Assembly: GCA_947383065.1 (NCBI GenBank)
Contig: CANDCB010000086.1
Span: 1 to 5,103, forward strand
DNA length: 5,103 nt
DNA from: an uncultured Bacillota bacterium
GTDB taxonomy: Bacteria; Bacillota_I; Bacilli_A; RF39; UBA660
Direction of reading: 5' to 3'
A model generated the notes under the pieces. It did no database searches. It saw only the letters and a list, made by a program, of their open reading frames with translations, and was not told the origin of the DNA. Numbering within the stretch: the first letter of the stretch is position 1; the number at the start of each line of letters is the position of its first letter. The position numbers and the translations under genes were made by a program. Positions 1 through 4,361 of the stretch are shown here, in pieces.

Positions 1-507
1 AGTAAAGTTGAGTTAAAAAGAGTAAATATTAATTATACTTTTTTTACTGGTTTTGCCGGTCTTATTAAATTAAAACATATGCTTGATAATAATGAAATTA
101 AAACCGATAAACAAATAGTTTTTGTTTACGATGAGATATTTACAGAACTTCAAAAGAATTCAAAATTAAATAAAGAGGTTATCGACTTTTTGTGTCAAAT
201 GCGTAAACGACAAATAATATTTCTTACGACTGCTCAGGAATGGGCTGAAATACCTCTTACTTTTAGAAGATTTTGTCGATATGAAATTAAGTGTAATATG
301 ATTAACTTTTTTGGACTTGGTTTATTAATTAAAGAATTTCATGACGCCGAAAATATGAAATGGTCGGATGAAGACCAAGAACATATAGCTCCATTGGTTG
401 AAACTACACTTACAAAGTGTCGTAAATATATTGCTAATTCTTACAATACTTATTTGCGAATTTCGTCTGTGACGCCCCAAGCGTCCACAGAAGAAAAAGC
501 AAACTAA
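1..507 (+). CDS. Zot/pI-like filamentous phage assembly ATPase, 3' part only
   Basis: The reading frame is open from base 1, so the ATG at 79 is internal and the gene starts upstream of the window; 168 codons are visible. Residues 39-45 of the fragment (IVFVYDE) form a Walker B strand with the Asp-Glu pair. Residues 71-79 (QIIFLTTAQ) fit the following beta-strand and sensor-like Gln of the FtsK/HerA-type ATPases that include Zot and inovirus pI. Between them, CQMRKR matches the family pattern in which a helix ends in basic residues. The Walker A loop would be upstream. Family members in Gram-positive inovirus-like prophages drive virion extrusion at the membrane; that role is inferred from family. 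No clear membrane segment is visible. The Ser/Thr/Glu-rich tail is probably disordered. A plasmid transfer ATPase is a less likely alternative. Confidence 0.72.
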   Translation, partial: SKVELKRVNINYTFFTGFAGLIKLKHMLDNNEIKTDKQIVFVYDEIFTELQKNSKLNKEVIDFLCQMRKRQIIFLTTAQEWAEIPLTFRRFCRYEIKCNMINFFGLGLLIKEFHDAENMKWSDEDQEHIAPLVETTLTKCRKYIANSYNTYLRISSVTPQASTEEKAN

Positions 508-515
508 ATTTTTGG

Positions 516-562
516 TTTATTTATTTTGATAAATAGCGTAGTCTTTTATCAAAATAAATAAA
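516..562. repeat. 18-bp perfect inverted repeat (large hairpin) after the Zot-like gene
   Basis: The arms at 516-533 and 545-562 are perfect reverse complements over 18 bp, with an 11-nt loop at 534-544. The stem is almost all A/T with one G-C pair. It starts 8 bp after the Zot-like stop codon. The right side lacks a U-run, so it is not a classic intrinsic terminator. The minus-strand loop contains ACTACGCT, close to the pMV158-type nick sequence. Possible roles are a replication origin hairpin, a complementary-strand start, a packaging signal, or a weak terminator. Confidence 0.8.
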
Positions 563-566
563 TCTT

Positions 567-582
567 GTTTGCTTTAGCAAAC
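567..582. repeat. Short hairpin, second in the intergenic series
   Basis: GTTTGC at 567-572 pairs with GCAAAC at 577-582 across a TTTA loop. It begins 4 bp after the end of the 18-bp inverted repeat. It belongs to a run of four consecutive inverted repeats between the ATPase and rep. Its individual role is unknown. Confidence 0.6.
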
Positions 583-593
583 TTATAATTTTA

Positions 594-613
594 CTATTTT
601 TATTTAAAAATAG
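594..613. repeat. 8-bp A/T hairpin, third in the intergenic series
   Basis: CTATTTTT at 594-601 pairs perfectly with AAAAATAG at 606-613, with a 4-nt ATTT loop. On its own this could arise by chance in AT-rich DNA. Its place directly between two other hairpins makes it worth recording. Confidence 0.5.
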
Positions 614-647
614 CACATGCGCCGCGTGCTGCGTATAAGCGCATGTG
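614..647. repeat. GC-rich 9-bp hairpin upstream of rep (candidate origin or regulatory site)
   Basis: CACATGCGC at 614-622 is the exact reverse complement of 639-647 and encloses a 16-nt loop that holds a further CGC/GCG pairing. The surroundings are very AT-rich, so this GC-rich palindrome stands out. It ends 46 bp before the rep start codon. It could be a Rep binding or nicking structure, or an operator controlling rep. Confidence 0.6.
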
Positions 648-680
648 TGTAACTGTGCAATTTTAATTTTTATATTATTG

Positions 681-686
681 AAAGGA
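681..686 (+). promoter_or_regulatory. Ribosome binding site of rep
   Basis: AAAGGA lies 7 nt before the ATG at 694. This fixes the rep start. Confidence 0.75.
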
Positions 687-693
687 CTTAAAA

Positions 694-1296
694 ATGGAAA
701 AACAAGAAAAAAGGAGATTATATGAAATAATAGCTTATAGTGAATATTTTACAGAGTTAATGTACAATGTTATGCAATTAAAAGGTTTGCGATGGTATTG
801 GGTTTATCATGATAAAGATTTAAAAGACGATGGTTCAATAAAAGACCCCCATTATCACATATTAATTTATTTTGATAATGCTAAAACTTTATCTTCTTTA
901 ATGAAAAATATAAAATTTGATAAGCAAGAAAAAATAAAGTTTTTTAAAAAAGGTAGTGATGATGGACGTTTAGATTATCGTGTAAGATATTTGATACATT
1001 ATAAATCTTTTGACGCTAAAAAGCATGAATACTCTTTAACAGATATACATACAAACGATGCTACAATTGATAGATTTTTTCTTGATAATGAAAATCAAGA
1101 GTTAAATGATATTACTATGATATTTGATTATTTTGATAATAAAGAAGACGTTTCTTTAAGCTATAGAAATTTTTTAAATTATATTTTGTCTAATAATTTA
1201 TGGTCAACTTATAGAAGAAATGCTTATGTTTTAAATAGATTATTTGATGAACACAACGCCGATTTAAAAGATGAAGTTCTTCGTATTTTTAGATAA
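694..1296 (+). CDS. RepB/Rep_2-type rolling-circle replication initiator
   Basis: This 200-residue protein has the layout of pMV158 RepB (about 210 residues). YHDKD at 38-42 supplies the metal-ligand His39/Asp42 pair. PHYHILI at 52-58 is the HUH motif with His53 and His55. YLIH at 99-102 places the probable nicking tyrosine at Tyr99, the same number as recalled for RepB, and KKHEY at 109-113 matches the segment that follows. The expected action is a site-specific nick in one strand of the origin, leaving Rep linked to the DNA 5' end and giving a 3' end for leading-strand synthesis. The C-terminal 70 residues look helical, as in the RepB oligomerisation region. All expected catalytic residues are present. 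In this element it should drive formation of single-stranded genomes. Family assignment is strong; the phage context is inferred. Confidence 0.9.
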   Translation: MEKQEKRRLYEIIAYSEYFTELMYNVMQLKGLRWYWVYHDKDLKDDGSIKDPHYHILIYFDNAKTLSSLMKNIKFDKQEKIKFFKKGSDDGRLDYRVRYLIHYKSFDAKKHEYSLTDIHTNDATIDRFFLDNENQELNDITMIFDYFDNKEDVSLSYRNFLNYILSNNLWSTYRRNAYVLNRLFDEHNADLKDEVLRIFR

Positions 1297-1340
1297 TCTT
1301 AACGGATTCTACTTATAAATATATCATCTTTTAATATCTC

Positions 1341-1373
1341 GATGCCTTATAGATGCCTAAATTATGCTAAAAA
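1341..1373. repeat. 11-bp-period tandem repeats after rep (candidate Rep-binding iterons)
   Basis: GATGCCTTATA (1341-1351) is followed directly by GATGCCTAAAT (1352-1362) and a degraded third unit, TATGCTAAAAA (1363-1373). The first two units share the exact 7-mer GATGCCT in 11-bp register. The bind locus of the pMV158 family also consists of 11-bp direct repeats near the nick site. Two clear copies plus one weak one may still be chance. Confidence 0.5.
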
Positions 1374-1374
1374 A

Positions 1375-1417
1375 ACAATTTTTAGATGTAGAGCGTAGCT
1401 TCTGATCTAAAAATTGT
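1375..1417. repeat. 13-bp perfect inverted repeat after rep; candidate origin hairpin or minus-strand terminator
   Basis: ACAATTTTTAGAT (1375-1387) and its exact reverse complement (1405-1417) enclose a 17-nt loop. Inside the loop AGC-GTA-GCT can form a small inner stem. On the minus strand the hairpin is followed by a run of seven T, so it could stop antisense transcription heading into rep. There is no such run on the plus strand, where rep would need termination. The minus-strand loop carries CTACGCT, also found in the loop of the 516-562 hairpin. Confidence 0.75.
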
Positions 1418-1438
1418 ATATTAAAAAATCTTATTATT

Positions 1439-1447
1439 TGTTATAAT
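1439..1447 (+). promoter_or_regulatory. Extended -10 promoter of the leader-integrase unit
   Basis: TGTTATAAT is a perfect extended -10 (TGn plus TATAAT). No good -35 lies at 17 bp, which an extended -10 can tolerate. The predicted start near 1454 gives a transcript beginning just before the leader ORF's ribosome binding site. Confidence 0.65.
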
Positions 1448-1466
1448 CATTAATGAAAGGTAGATG

Positions 1467-1508
1467 ATGTTTGACAAGATAGAAAAAATAAATATAATAA
1501 CCTCTTAA
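1467..1508 (+). CDS. Putative 13-codon leader peptide upstream of integrase
   Basis: AAAGG at 1456-1460 stands 6 nt before the ATG at 1467; a second in-frame ATG at 1464 would add one residue. The predicted peptide is MFDKIEKINIITS. The TAA stop at 1506-1508 lies in the last stem base and loop of a hairpin that covers the integrase SD. The spacing, start signal and position directly after a promoter suggest a translated leader whose ribosome opens the hairpin. This resembles translational attenuation leaders, but nothing in the peptide points to a known inducer. It is too short for homology to help, so it remains a prediction. Confidence 0.45.
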   Translation: MFDKIEKINIITS

Positions 1509-1520
1509 GAAAGAGGTGAT
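1500..1520 (+). promoter_or_regulatory. Hairpin sequestering a near-perfect integrase ribosome binding site
   Basis: ACCTCTT at 1500-1506 pairs perfectly with AAGAGGT at 1510-1516 across a 3-nt AAG loop. The right arm is part of the integrase SD: GAGGTGAT at 1513-1520 matches the 16S anti-SD over 8 bases and lies 3 nt before the ATG at 1524. Folding would mask the core of this site. Confidence 0.6.
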
Positions 1521-1523
1521 AGT

Positions 1524-2486
1524 ATGCTCTTTGAAGAAGCATACAAAGAATATTTAATATATGCTAGAAACCAGCATAAAAAACAAGGTTTTATTACTCT
1601 CGAAAGCAAATTAAGAAATTGGGTTTACCCATTTTTTAAAGATTTTAATATTGAAGATATTAAAATACAAGATATTTTAAATTGGCAAAATGAATTATAT
1701 TCTAAAAACTTTAAAAATAGTTATTTAGAAAGTATTTATACTCATTTTAATACTTTGTATGATTATTTTGTAAAAATGTCTTATACGTCTTTAAATTTAG
1801 TTCACCAGGTTGGACAATTTAAGAAAAAATTTGAAGAAAAGCATGTTGATTTTTATAATTATAGTGAATTTAATTTATTTATTAAATTTGTAGATAATAT
1901 TATTTATAAACTTTTTTTTGAATTTATGTATTTTACTGGTTGTCGCCCTGGCGAAGCTCTTGCTTTAAAATTTAGCGATATACATGGAAATTATGTTCAT
2001 ATATCAAAAAGTATGACTAATAAAGGTGGTCGTAGTTTAGATACTCCTAAGAATTTTTCAAGTATTCGTGATGTCTTAATAGATAAATCTTTAATTACTA
2101 AACTTAATAAACTATATAAATATTATATCGGTAAATATAAAAGTTCGAGATACGATTATTTTATTTTTGGTGGTTTAAAACCTTTATCTGTTACAACTAT
2201 TAATCGATATAAAAATAAAGCTTGTACTAAAGCTAATATAAGACCTATTACATTACATCAATTTAGACATAGTCATGCAACTTTATTACTTCAAAAAGGT
2301 ATTATGATAAATGAAATAAGTCGACGTTTAGGTCATAGTAATTCAAGTACTACTTTAGATATTTATTGTCATACTGATTTGACGCAAGAAAAAAGAGTTC
2401 TTAGAACTCTCAATTCTGTTAGATTTAATATTTTTATTACCCTCGAAAGCAAATTAAAATATTTTATCTATATACTAAAGCGTTAG
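1524..2486 (+). CDS. int: Tyrosine recombinase (phage-type integrase)
   Basis: This 320-residue protein has an N-terminal SAM-like core-binding domain (about 1-100) and a C-terminal catalytic domain. The catalytic residues are visible: Arg141 (GCRPGEALAL), a probable beta-sheet Lys176 (TPKNFSS), His245 and Arg248 (LHQFRHSHAT), His271 (RRLGHSN) and nucleophile Tyr281 (TTLDIYCH). It should integrate and excise the element at the tRNA-Pro 3' end, whose CCA begins 18 bp past the stop codon. GAGGTGAT just before the ATG fixes the start. The last 17 residues run beyond the usual family end and repeat FITLESKL, also found at residues 23-30. At the DNA level this is a 26-bp near-identical direct repeat. 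The added tail may be a recombination scar or overlap a DNA site. Confidence 0.95.
   Translation: MLFEEAYKEYLIYARNQHKKQGFITLESKLRNWVYPFFKDFNIEDIKIQDILNWQNELYSKNFKNSYLESIYTHFNTLYDYFVKMSYTSLNLVHQVGQFKKKFEEKHVDFYNYSEFNLFIKFVDNIIYKLFFEFMYFTGCRPGEALALKFSDIHGNYVHISKSMTNKGGRSLDTPKNFSSIRDVLIDKSLITKLNKLYKYYIGKYKSSRYDYFIFGGLKPLSVTTINRYKNKACTKANIRPITLHQFRHSHATLLLQKGIMINEISRRLGHSNSSTTLDIYCHTDLTQEKRVLRTLNSVRFNIFITLESKLKYFIYILKR
1589..1614 (+). repeat. 26-bp direct repeat, copy 1 (in the N-terminal part of int)
   Basis: Bases 1589-1614 match 2432-2457 at 25 of 26 positions (a T/C difference at 1598 versus 2441). The copies are 843 bp apart, a multiple of three, and both encode FITLESKL in frame. This copy falls in the core-binding domain, where the sequence fits the family, so it is probably the original. 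Confidence 0.85.
2432..2457 (+). repeat. 26-bp direct repeat, copy 2 (at the 3' end of int, near the attachment site)
   Basis: This is the second copy of the repeat at 1589-1614. It lies in a C-terminal extension past the normal integrase end and about 47-72 bp from the tRNA-Pro 3' end, a position typical of arm-type integrase binding sites. It may be a duplication scar instead. Confidence 0.85.
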
Positions 2487-2495
2487 CTTTAATAT
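2472..2495. terminator. Hairpin between int and tRNA-Pro, possibly a two-way terminator
   Basis: TAAAGC (2476-2481) pairs with GCTTTA (2486-2491) across GTTA. After one mismatch, three more pairs (ATA/TAT) extend the stem. It overlaps the int stop codon and lies between convergent int and tRNA-Pro transcripts. Neither side has a good U-run, so termination may be inefficient. Confidence 0.45.
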
Positions 2496-2503
2496 CTAAT
2501 TAA

Positions 2504-2545
2504 TGGTCGAGAAGACAGGATTCGAACCTGCGACCCCTAGTTCCC
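2504..2545. other. Probable attachment site (element/tRNA junction)
   Basis: An integrase gene ending 18 bp from a tRNA 3' end is the standard arrangement for integration into the tRNA 3' half. The crossover probably lies between the T arm and the anticodon stem of tRNA-Pro, because the element restores the gene. The second copy of the core would be beyond the left edge, so the exact core cannot be defined here. Confidence 0.6.
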
Positions 2546-2580
2546 AAAACTAGTGCACTACCAAGCTGTGCTACTTCTCG
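2504..2580 (-). tRNA. tRNA-Pro (UGG)
   Basis: The minus-strand sequence folds as a full cloverleaf. The acceptor stem CGAGAAG/CTTCTCG is perfect, the loop TTTGGGA gives anticodon UGG, the T loop is TTCGAAT, and an encoded CCA follows discriminator A. It is the last gene of the Arg-Pro unit, 8 nt after tRNA-Arg. Its 3' end is the probable integration target and remains intact. Confidence 0.97.
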
Positions 2581-2588
2581 ATTATATA

Positions 2589-2665
2589 TGGTGCGCCCAA
2601 AGGGAGTCGAACCCCTAACCTTTTGATCCGTAGTCAAATGCTCTATCCAATTGAGCTATGAGCGC
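2589..2665 (-). tRNA. tRNA-Arg (ACG)
   Basis: The minus strand forms a cloverleaf with acceptor GCGCTCA/TGGGCGC (one G-U pair), anticodon loop CTACGGA (anticodon ACG, normally edited to ICG by TadA) and an encoded CCA. It is the first gene of the Arg-Pro unit. Confidence 0.97.
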
Positions 2666-2699
2666 ATTCAATCGAATCGCTTTTCATAAACGCAAACTC

Positions 2700-2728
2700 A
2701 TTATATCTTTATTTTATGCAAAAAGCAA
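2700..2728 (-). promoter_or_regulatory. Promoter of the tRNA-Arg/tRNA-Pro unit
   Basis: On the minus strand, TTGCTT (2723-2728) and a perfect TATAAT (2700-2705) are separated by 17 bp. The predicted start is about 28 bp before tRNA-Arg. The five-tRNA unit upstream ends in a terminator, so a separate promoter is expected here. Confidence 0.75.
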
Positions 2729-2849
2729 GATTTTTTTGATAAATTATCTTTTTTTTCAAAAATATTATAAATTATTTATTAAAAAATTTTAAGTATCATA
2801 GTTAGTAAGGATATATATAAATTTAGTTTTTAAGATAATTTTAGATATT

Positions 2850-2884
2850 AACGAAAAGAAAAAAGCTTCGTATTTACGAAGCTT
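2850..2884 (-). terminator. Intrinsic terminator of the five-tRNA unit
   Basis: On the minus strand AAGCTTCGT (2876-2884) pairs perfectly with 2863-2871 around a 4-nt loop, followed by a T-rich tract (TTTTCTTTTC). It lies 11 bp after the end of tRNA-Lys. Confidence 0.88.
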
Positions 2885-2895
2885 AAATCACAAAA

Positions 2896-2971
2896 TGGTG
2901 ACCCGCATGAGATTCGAACTCATGACCCTTTGATTAAAAGTCAAATGCTCTACCGACTGAGCTAGCGGATC
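2896..2971 (-). tRNA. tRNA-Lys (UUU)
   Basis: Acceptor GATCCGC/GCGGGTC with one G-U pair, anticodon loop CTTTTAA (UUU), T loop TTCGAAT and encoded CCA. It is the last gene of the five-tRNA unit. Confidence 0.97.
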
Positions 2972-2976
2972 AAGAA

Positions 2977-3052
2977 TGGCTGCCTTGGATGGACTCGAAC
3001 CATCGGAATGTCAGAGTCAAAGTCTGATGCCTTACCACTTGGCTACAAGGCA
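2977..3052 (-). tRNA. tRNA-Gln (UUG)
   Basis: Acceptor TGCCTTG/CAAGGCA has the U1-A72 pair typical of bacterial tRNA-Gln. The anticodon loop is CTTTGAC (UUG), the discriminator is G, and the CCA is encoded. It lies 5 nt before tRNA-Lys. Confidence 0.96.
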
Positions 3053-3061
3053 ATACAGAAA

Positions 3062-3145
3062 TGGTGGGAGGACATGGATTTGAACCATGGAACCCGAAGG
3101 AACAGATTTACAGTCTGCCGCGTTTGACCACTTCGCTAACCCTCC
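3062..3145 (-). tRNA. tRNA-Tyr (GUA), with an imperfect acceptor stem
   Basis: Anticodon loop CTGTAAA gives GUA, and a long variable arm capped by TTCG marks the class II tyrosine type. The T stem CATGG/CCATG is perfect and the CCA is encoded. The acceptor strands GGAGGGT and TCCTCCC leave A3-C70 and U7-U66 unpaired in the normal register; a one-base shift gives six pairs. Identity is clear; full function is less certain. Confidence 0.92.
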
Positions 3146-3151
3146 ATAAAG

Positions 3152-3227
3152 TGGTGCCGACAGAGGGAGTCGAACCCCCAACCTACTGATTACAAGTCAG
3201 TTGCGCTGCCAGTTACGCTATGTCGGC
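3152..3227 (-). tRNA. tRNA-Thr (UGU)
   Basis: Perfect acceptor GCCGACA/TGTCGGC, anticodon loop CTTGTAA (UGU), T loop TTCGACT and encoded CCA. It is the second gene of the five-tRNA unit. Confidence 0.97.
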
Positions 3228-3235
3228 AAAAAAAA

Positions 3236-3312
3236 TGGTGGGCGATATAGGACTCGAACCTATGACCCCCTGCTTGTAAGGCAGGTGCTCTAACCAACTG
3301 AGCTAATCGCCC
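3236..3312 (-). tRNA. tRNA-Val (UAC)
   Basis: Perfect acceptor GGGCGAT/ATCGCCC, anticodon loop CTTACAA (UAC), T loop TTCGAGT and encoded CCA. It is the first gene of the five-tRNA unit, 22 bp after the -10 element. Confidence 0.97.
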
Positions 3313-3334
3313 GAAATTGCTCTGGACATGTCTA

Positions 3335-3363
3335 AGTATACCAATTAAAGGTTTAATTGTCAA
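3335..3363 (-). promoter_or_regulatory. Strong promoter of the Val-Thr-Tyr-Gln-Lys tRNA unit
   Basis: On the minus strand a perfect TTGACA (3358-3363) and TATACT (3335-3340) are 17 bp apart. This fits a highly expressed stable-RNA promoter. Confidence 0.9.
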
Positions 3364-3439
3364 CTAATTTCTTAATAATTAATATTGAATTTATCCAACA
3401 AATTCCCAAGACAATCATATTATAACTTAAAAAATAAAA

Positions 3440-3473
3440 AAGTCCAATAGTTTTTTTATTTTTATATACTATT
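3440..3473 (-). terminator. Weak terminator-like structure after the acetyltransferase gene
   Basis: On the minus strand AATAGT (3468-3473) can pair with ACTATT (3446-3451) across 16 nt, and GGAC followed by a T-rich stretch comes next. The stem is short, A/T-only in most pairs, and overlaps the last codons. Support is weak. Confidence 0.3.
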
Positions 3474-4094
3474 TTTGAATGTTTGTCTATATTTATTAAT
3501 AGTTTCACTAACATTAAACCAATATATACTTGTTAATATTCCATCTGTTGGATCAATTTCTGTTCTTGTTAATTCTCCTCCTAATGCTTGCATAGTTTTT
3601 GCAGAACCAAGGTTATTAACATCACAATCAAGCATAACCTTATCTAAGCCTAATTTCTGAGCTTCAATTAACCCTAAGTATAGATTAATTTTATTGTATC
3701 CCTTTTTTCTTTCTGTTGGGCGTATTCCATAACCGATGTTTCCACCAAATTTTTTCATTTCTTCTGTTAAGTTCCATCTAACGTTTATTGTCCCAACTAT
3801 CTTATTATCATTTTTTCTAATTAATAAAAAGGTTTTTGATTGACATCTTCCTAATTTCTTCGCATATTCTTCATATTGCATATTTAAACATCTTTCTAAT
3901 GCCTGTTCAAAAGTATATCCATCTAATATTTTATCTAATGAACCTGTACCATTAATATCTGAGTTATAACTTACAAATTCATTAATATAGTCAATTATCT
4001 CATTTTTTCTTTTAGTTGATGGAATTTCTAAATAAAATTTTTCTATGTTTTCACATCCAATCTTAAACAAAATTACTTTTATATATTTTAACAT
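3462..4094 (-). CDS. GNAT-family N-acetyltransferase
   Basis: This is a 210-residue protein. Residues 117-133 hold the acetyl-CoA binding motif A: a beta-strand (NIGYGIRP), then RKKGY at 129-133. After it come a long helix (about 134-148), LDKVMLDCDVNN (150-161) and SAKTMQALGGE (164-174), typical of motif B in the small GNAT enzymes of Bacillota. Position 134 is Asn where Gly or Ala is usual in RxxGxG/A. The fold predicts acetyl transfer from acetyl-CoA to an amine; the substrate cannot be read from sequence. The ATG at 4094 has no visible SD, and the first ~20 residues precede the part that fits the family, so the true start may be downstream at a non-ATG codon. It stands alone, convergent with nothing, between the tRNA genes and a gene-free stretch. 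Confidence 0.85.
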   Translation of the reverse strand: MLKYIKVILFKIGCENIEKFYLEIPSTKRKNEIIDYINEFVSYNSDINGTGSLDKILDGYTFEQALERCLNMQYEEYAKKLGRCQSKTFLLIRKNDNKIVGTINVRWNLTEEMKKFGGNIGYGIRPTERKKGYNKINLYLGLIEAQKLGLDKVMLDCDVNNLGSAKTMQALGGELTRTEIDPTDGILTSIYWFNVSETINKYRQTFKNSI

Positions 4095-4250
4095 GTTTTT
4101 TTAATTTAAAAATAATAATTTTTAATAATGATTTTCTGTTAACTTTGAATTAGGTTTTCTTTAATTGAAGTGGGATGGGTTAAATAATTTATTTTGAAAT
4201 ACTTATTTTAATTATCGTTTTATTTTTGTTGTATAGTAATTTATAAAAAA

Positions 4251-4355
4251 GGCGCTAAACTTACTTTTGTAGATTAGGTTCTAATCAAATTTTAATCTAA
4301 TACTAAATACGAAAAGAATAAGTGTTTTTTTTATAAAGTTTCTTGTTGTTTAGCC
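4251..4355. other. Possible structured RNA or decayed sequence of unknown role
   Basis: GCTAAAC (4254-4260) and GTTTAGC (4348-4354) are 7-bp perfect complements closing an 87-nt interior. Inside, GATTAG/CTAATC (4272-4277/4281-4286) competes with TAGATT/AATCTA (4270-4275/4294-4299). On the minus strand the closing arm is followed by TTTTTT. No known RNA family is recognised, and the AT content makes chance pairings likely. Confidence 0.2.
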
Positions 4356-4361
4356 TAATGT

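Larger units (their letters stand above)
1..2503. mobile_element. Right end of an inovirus-like integrated element (prophage) at tRNA-Pro
   Basis: Three element genes, all on the plus strand, sit between the window edge and a tRNA-Pro 3' end: a Zot/pI-like ATPase fragment, a RepB-like rolling-circle initiator and a tyrosine recombinase. The gene-free gaps carry large perfect inverted repeats, as expected of a replicon with a single-stranded DNA stage. The order ATPase, hairpin-rich gap, Rep is that of filamentous phages, where gene I precedes the intergenic region and gene II. The integrase lies next to the tRNA 3' end, the usual layout for tRNA-targeting elements. The left boundary, coat and adsorption genes lie outside the window. 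A rolling-circle plasmid or defective element that captured a Zot-like gene is the main alternative. Confidence 0.72.

Noticed and set aside
79..507. ATG at 79 as the start of the Zot-like gene
   Set aside because: The frame is open back to base 1 with no stop, there is no SD before 79, and the Walker A part of the ATPase domain must lie upstream, so this ATG is internal.
617..652. 11-codon ORF over the GC-rich palindrome
   Set aside because: It has no SD and its sequence is simply the two arms and loop of the inverted repeat.
508..693. CRISPR-like array in the hairpin-rich gap
   Set aside because: The repeats are inverted, differ from each other in sequence, and have no regular spacers.
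1453..1467. Four-codon ORF just before the leader peptide
   Set aside because: The ATG lies at or before the predicted transcript start and no SD precedes it.
3475..3660. 61-codon plus-strand ORF
   Set aside because: It lies wholly inside the acetyltransferase gene on the opposite strand, has no SD, and shows no recognisable domain.
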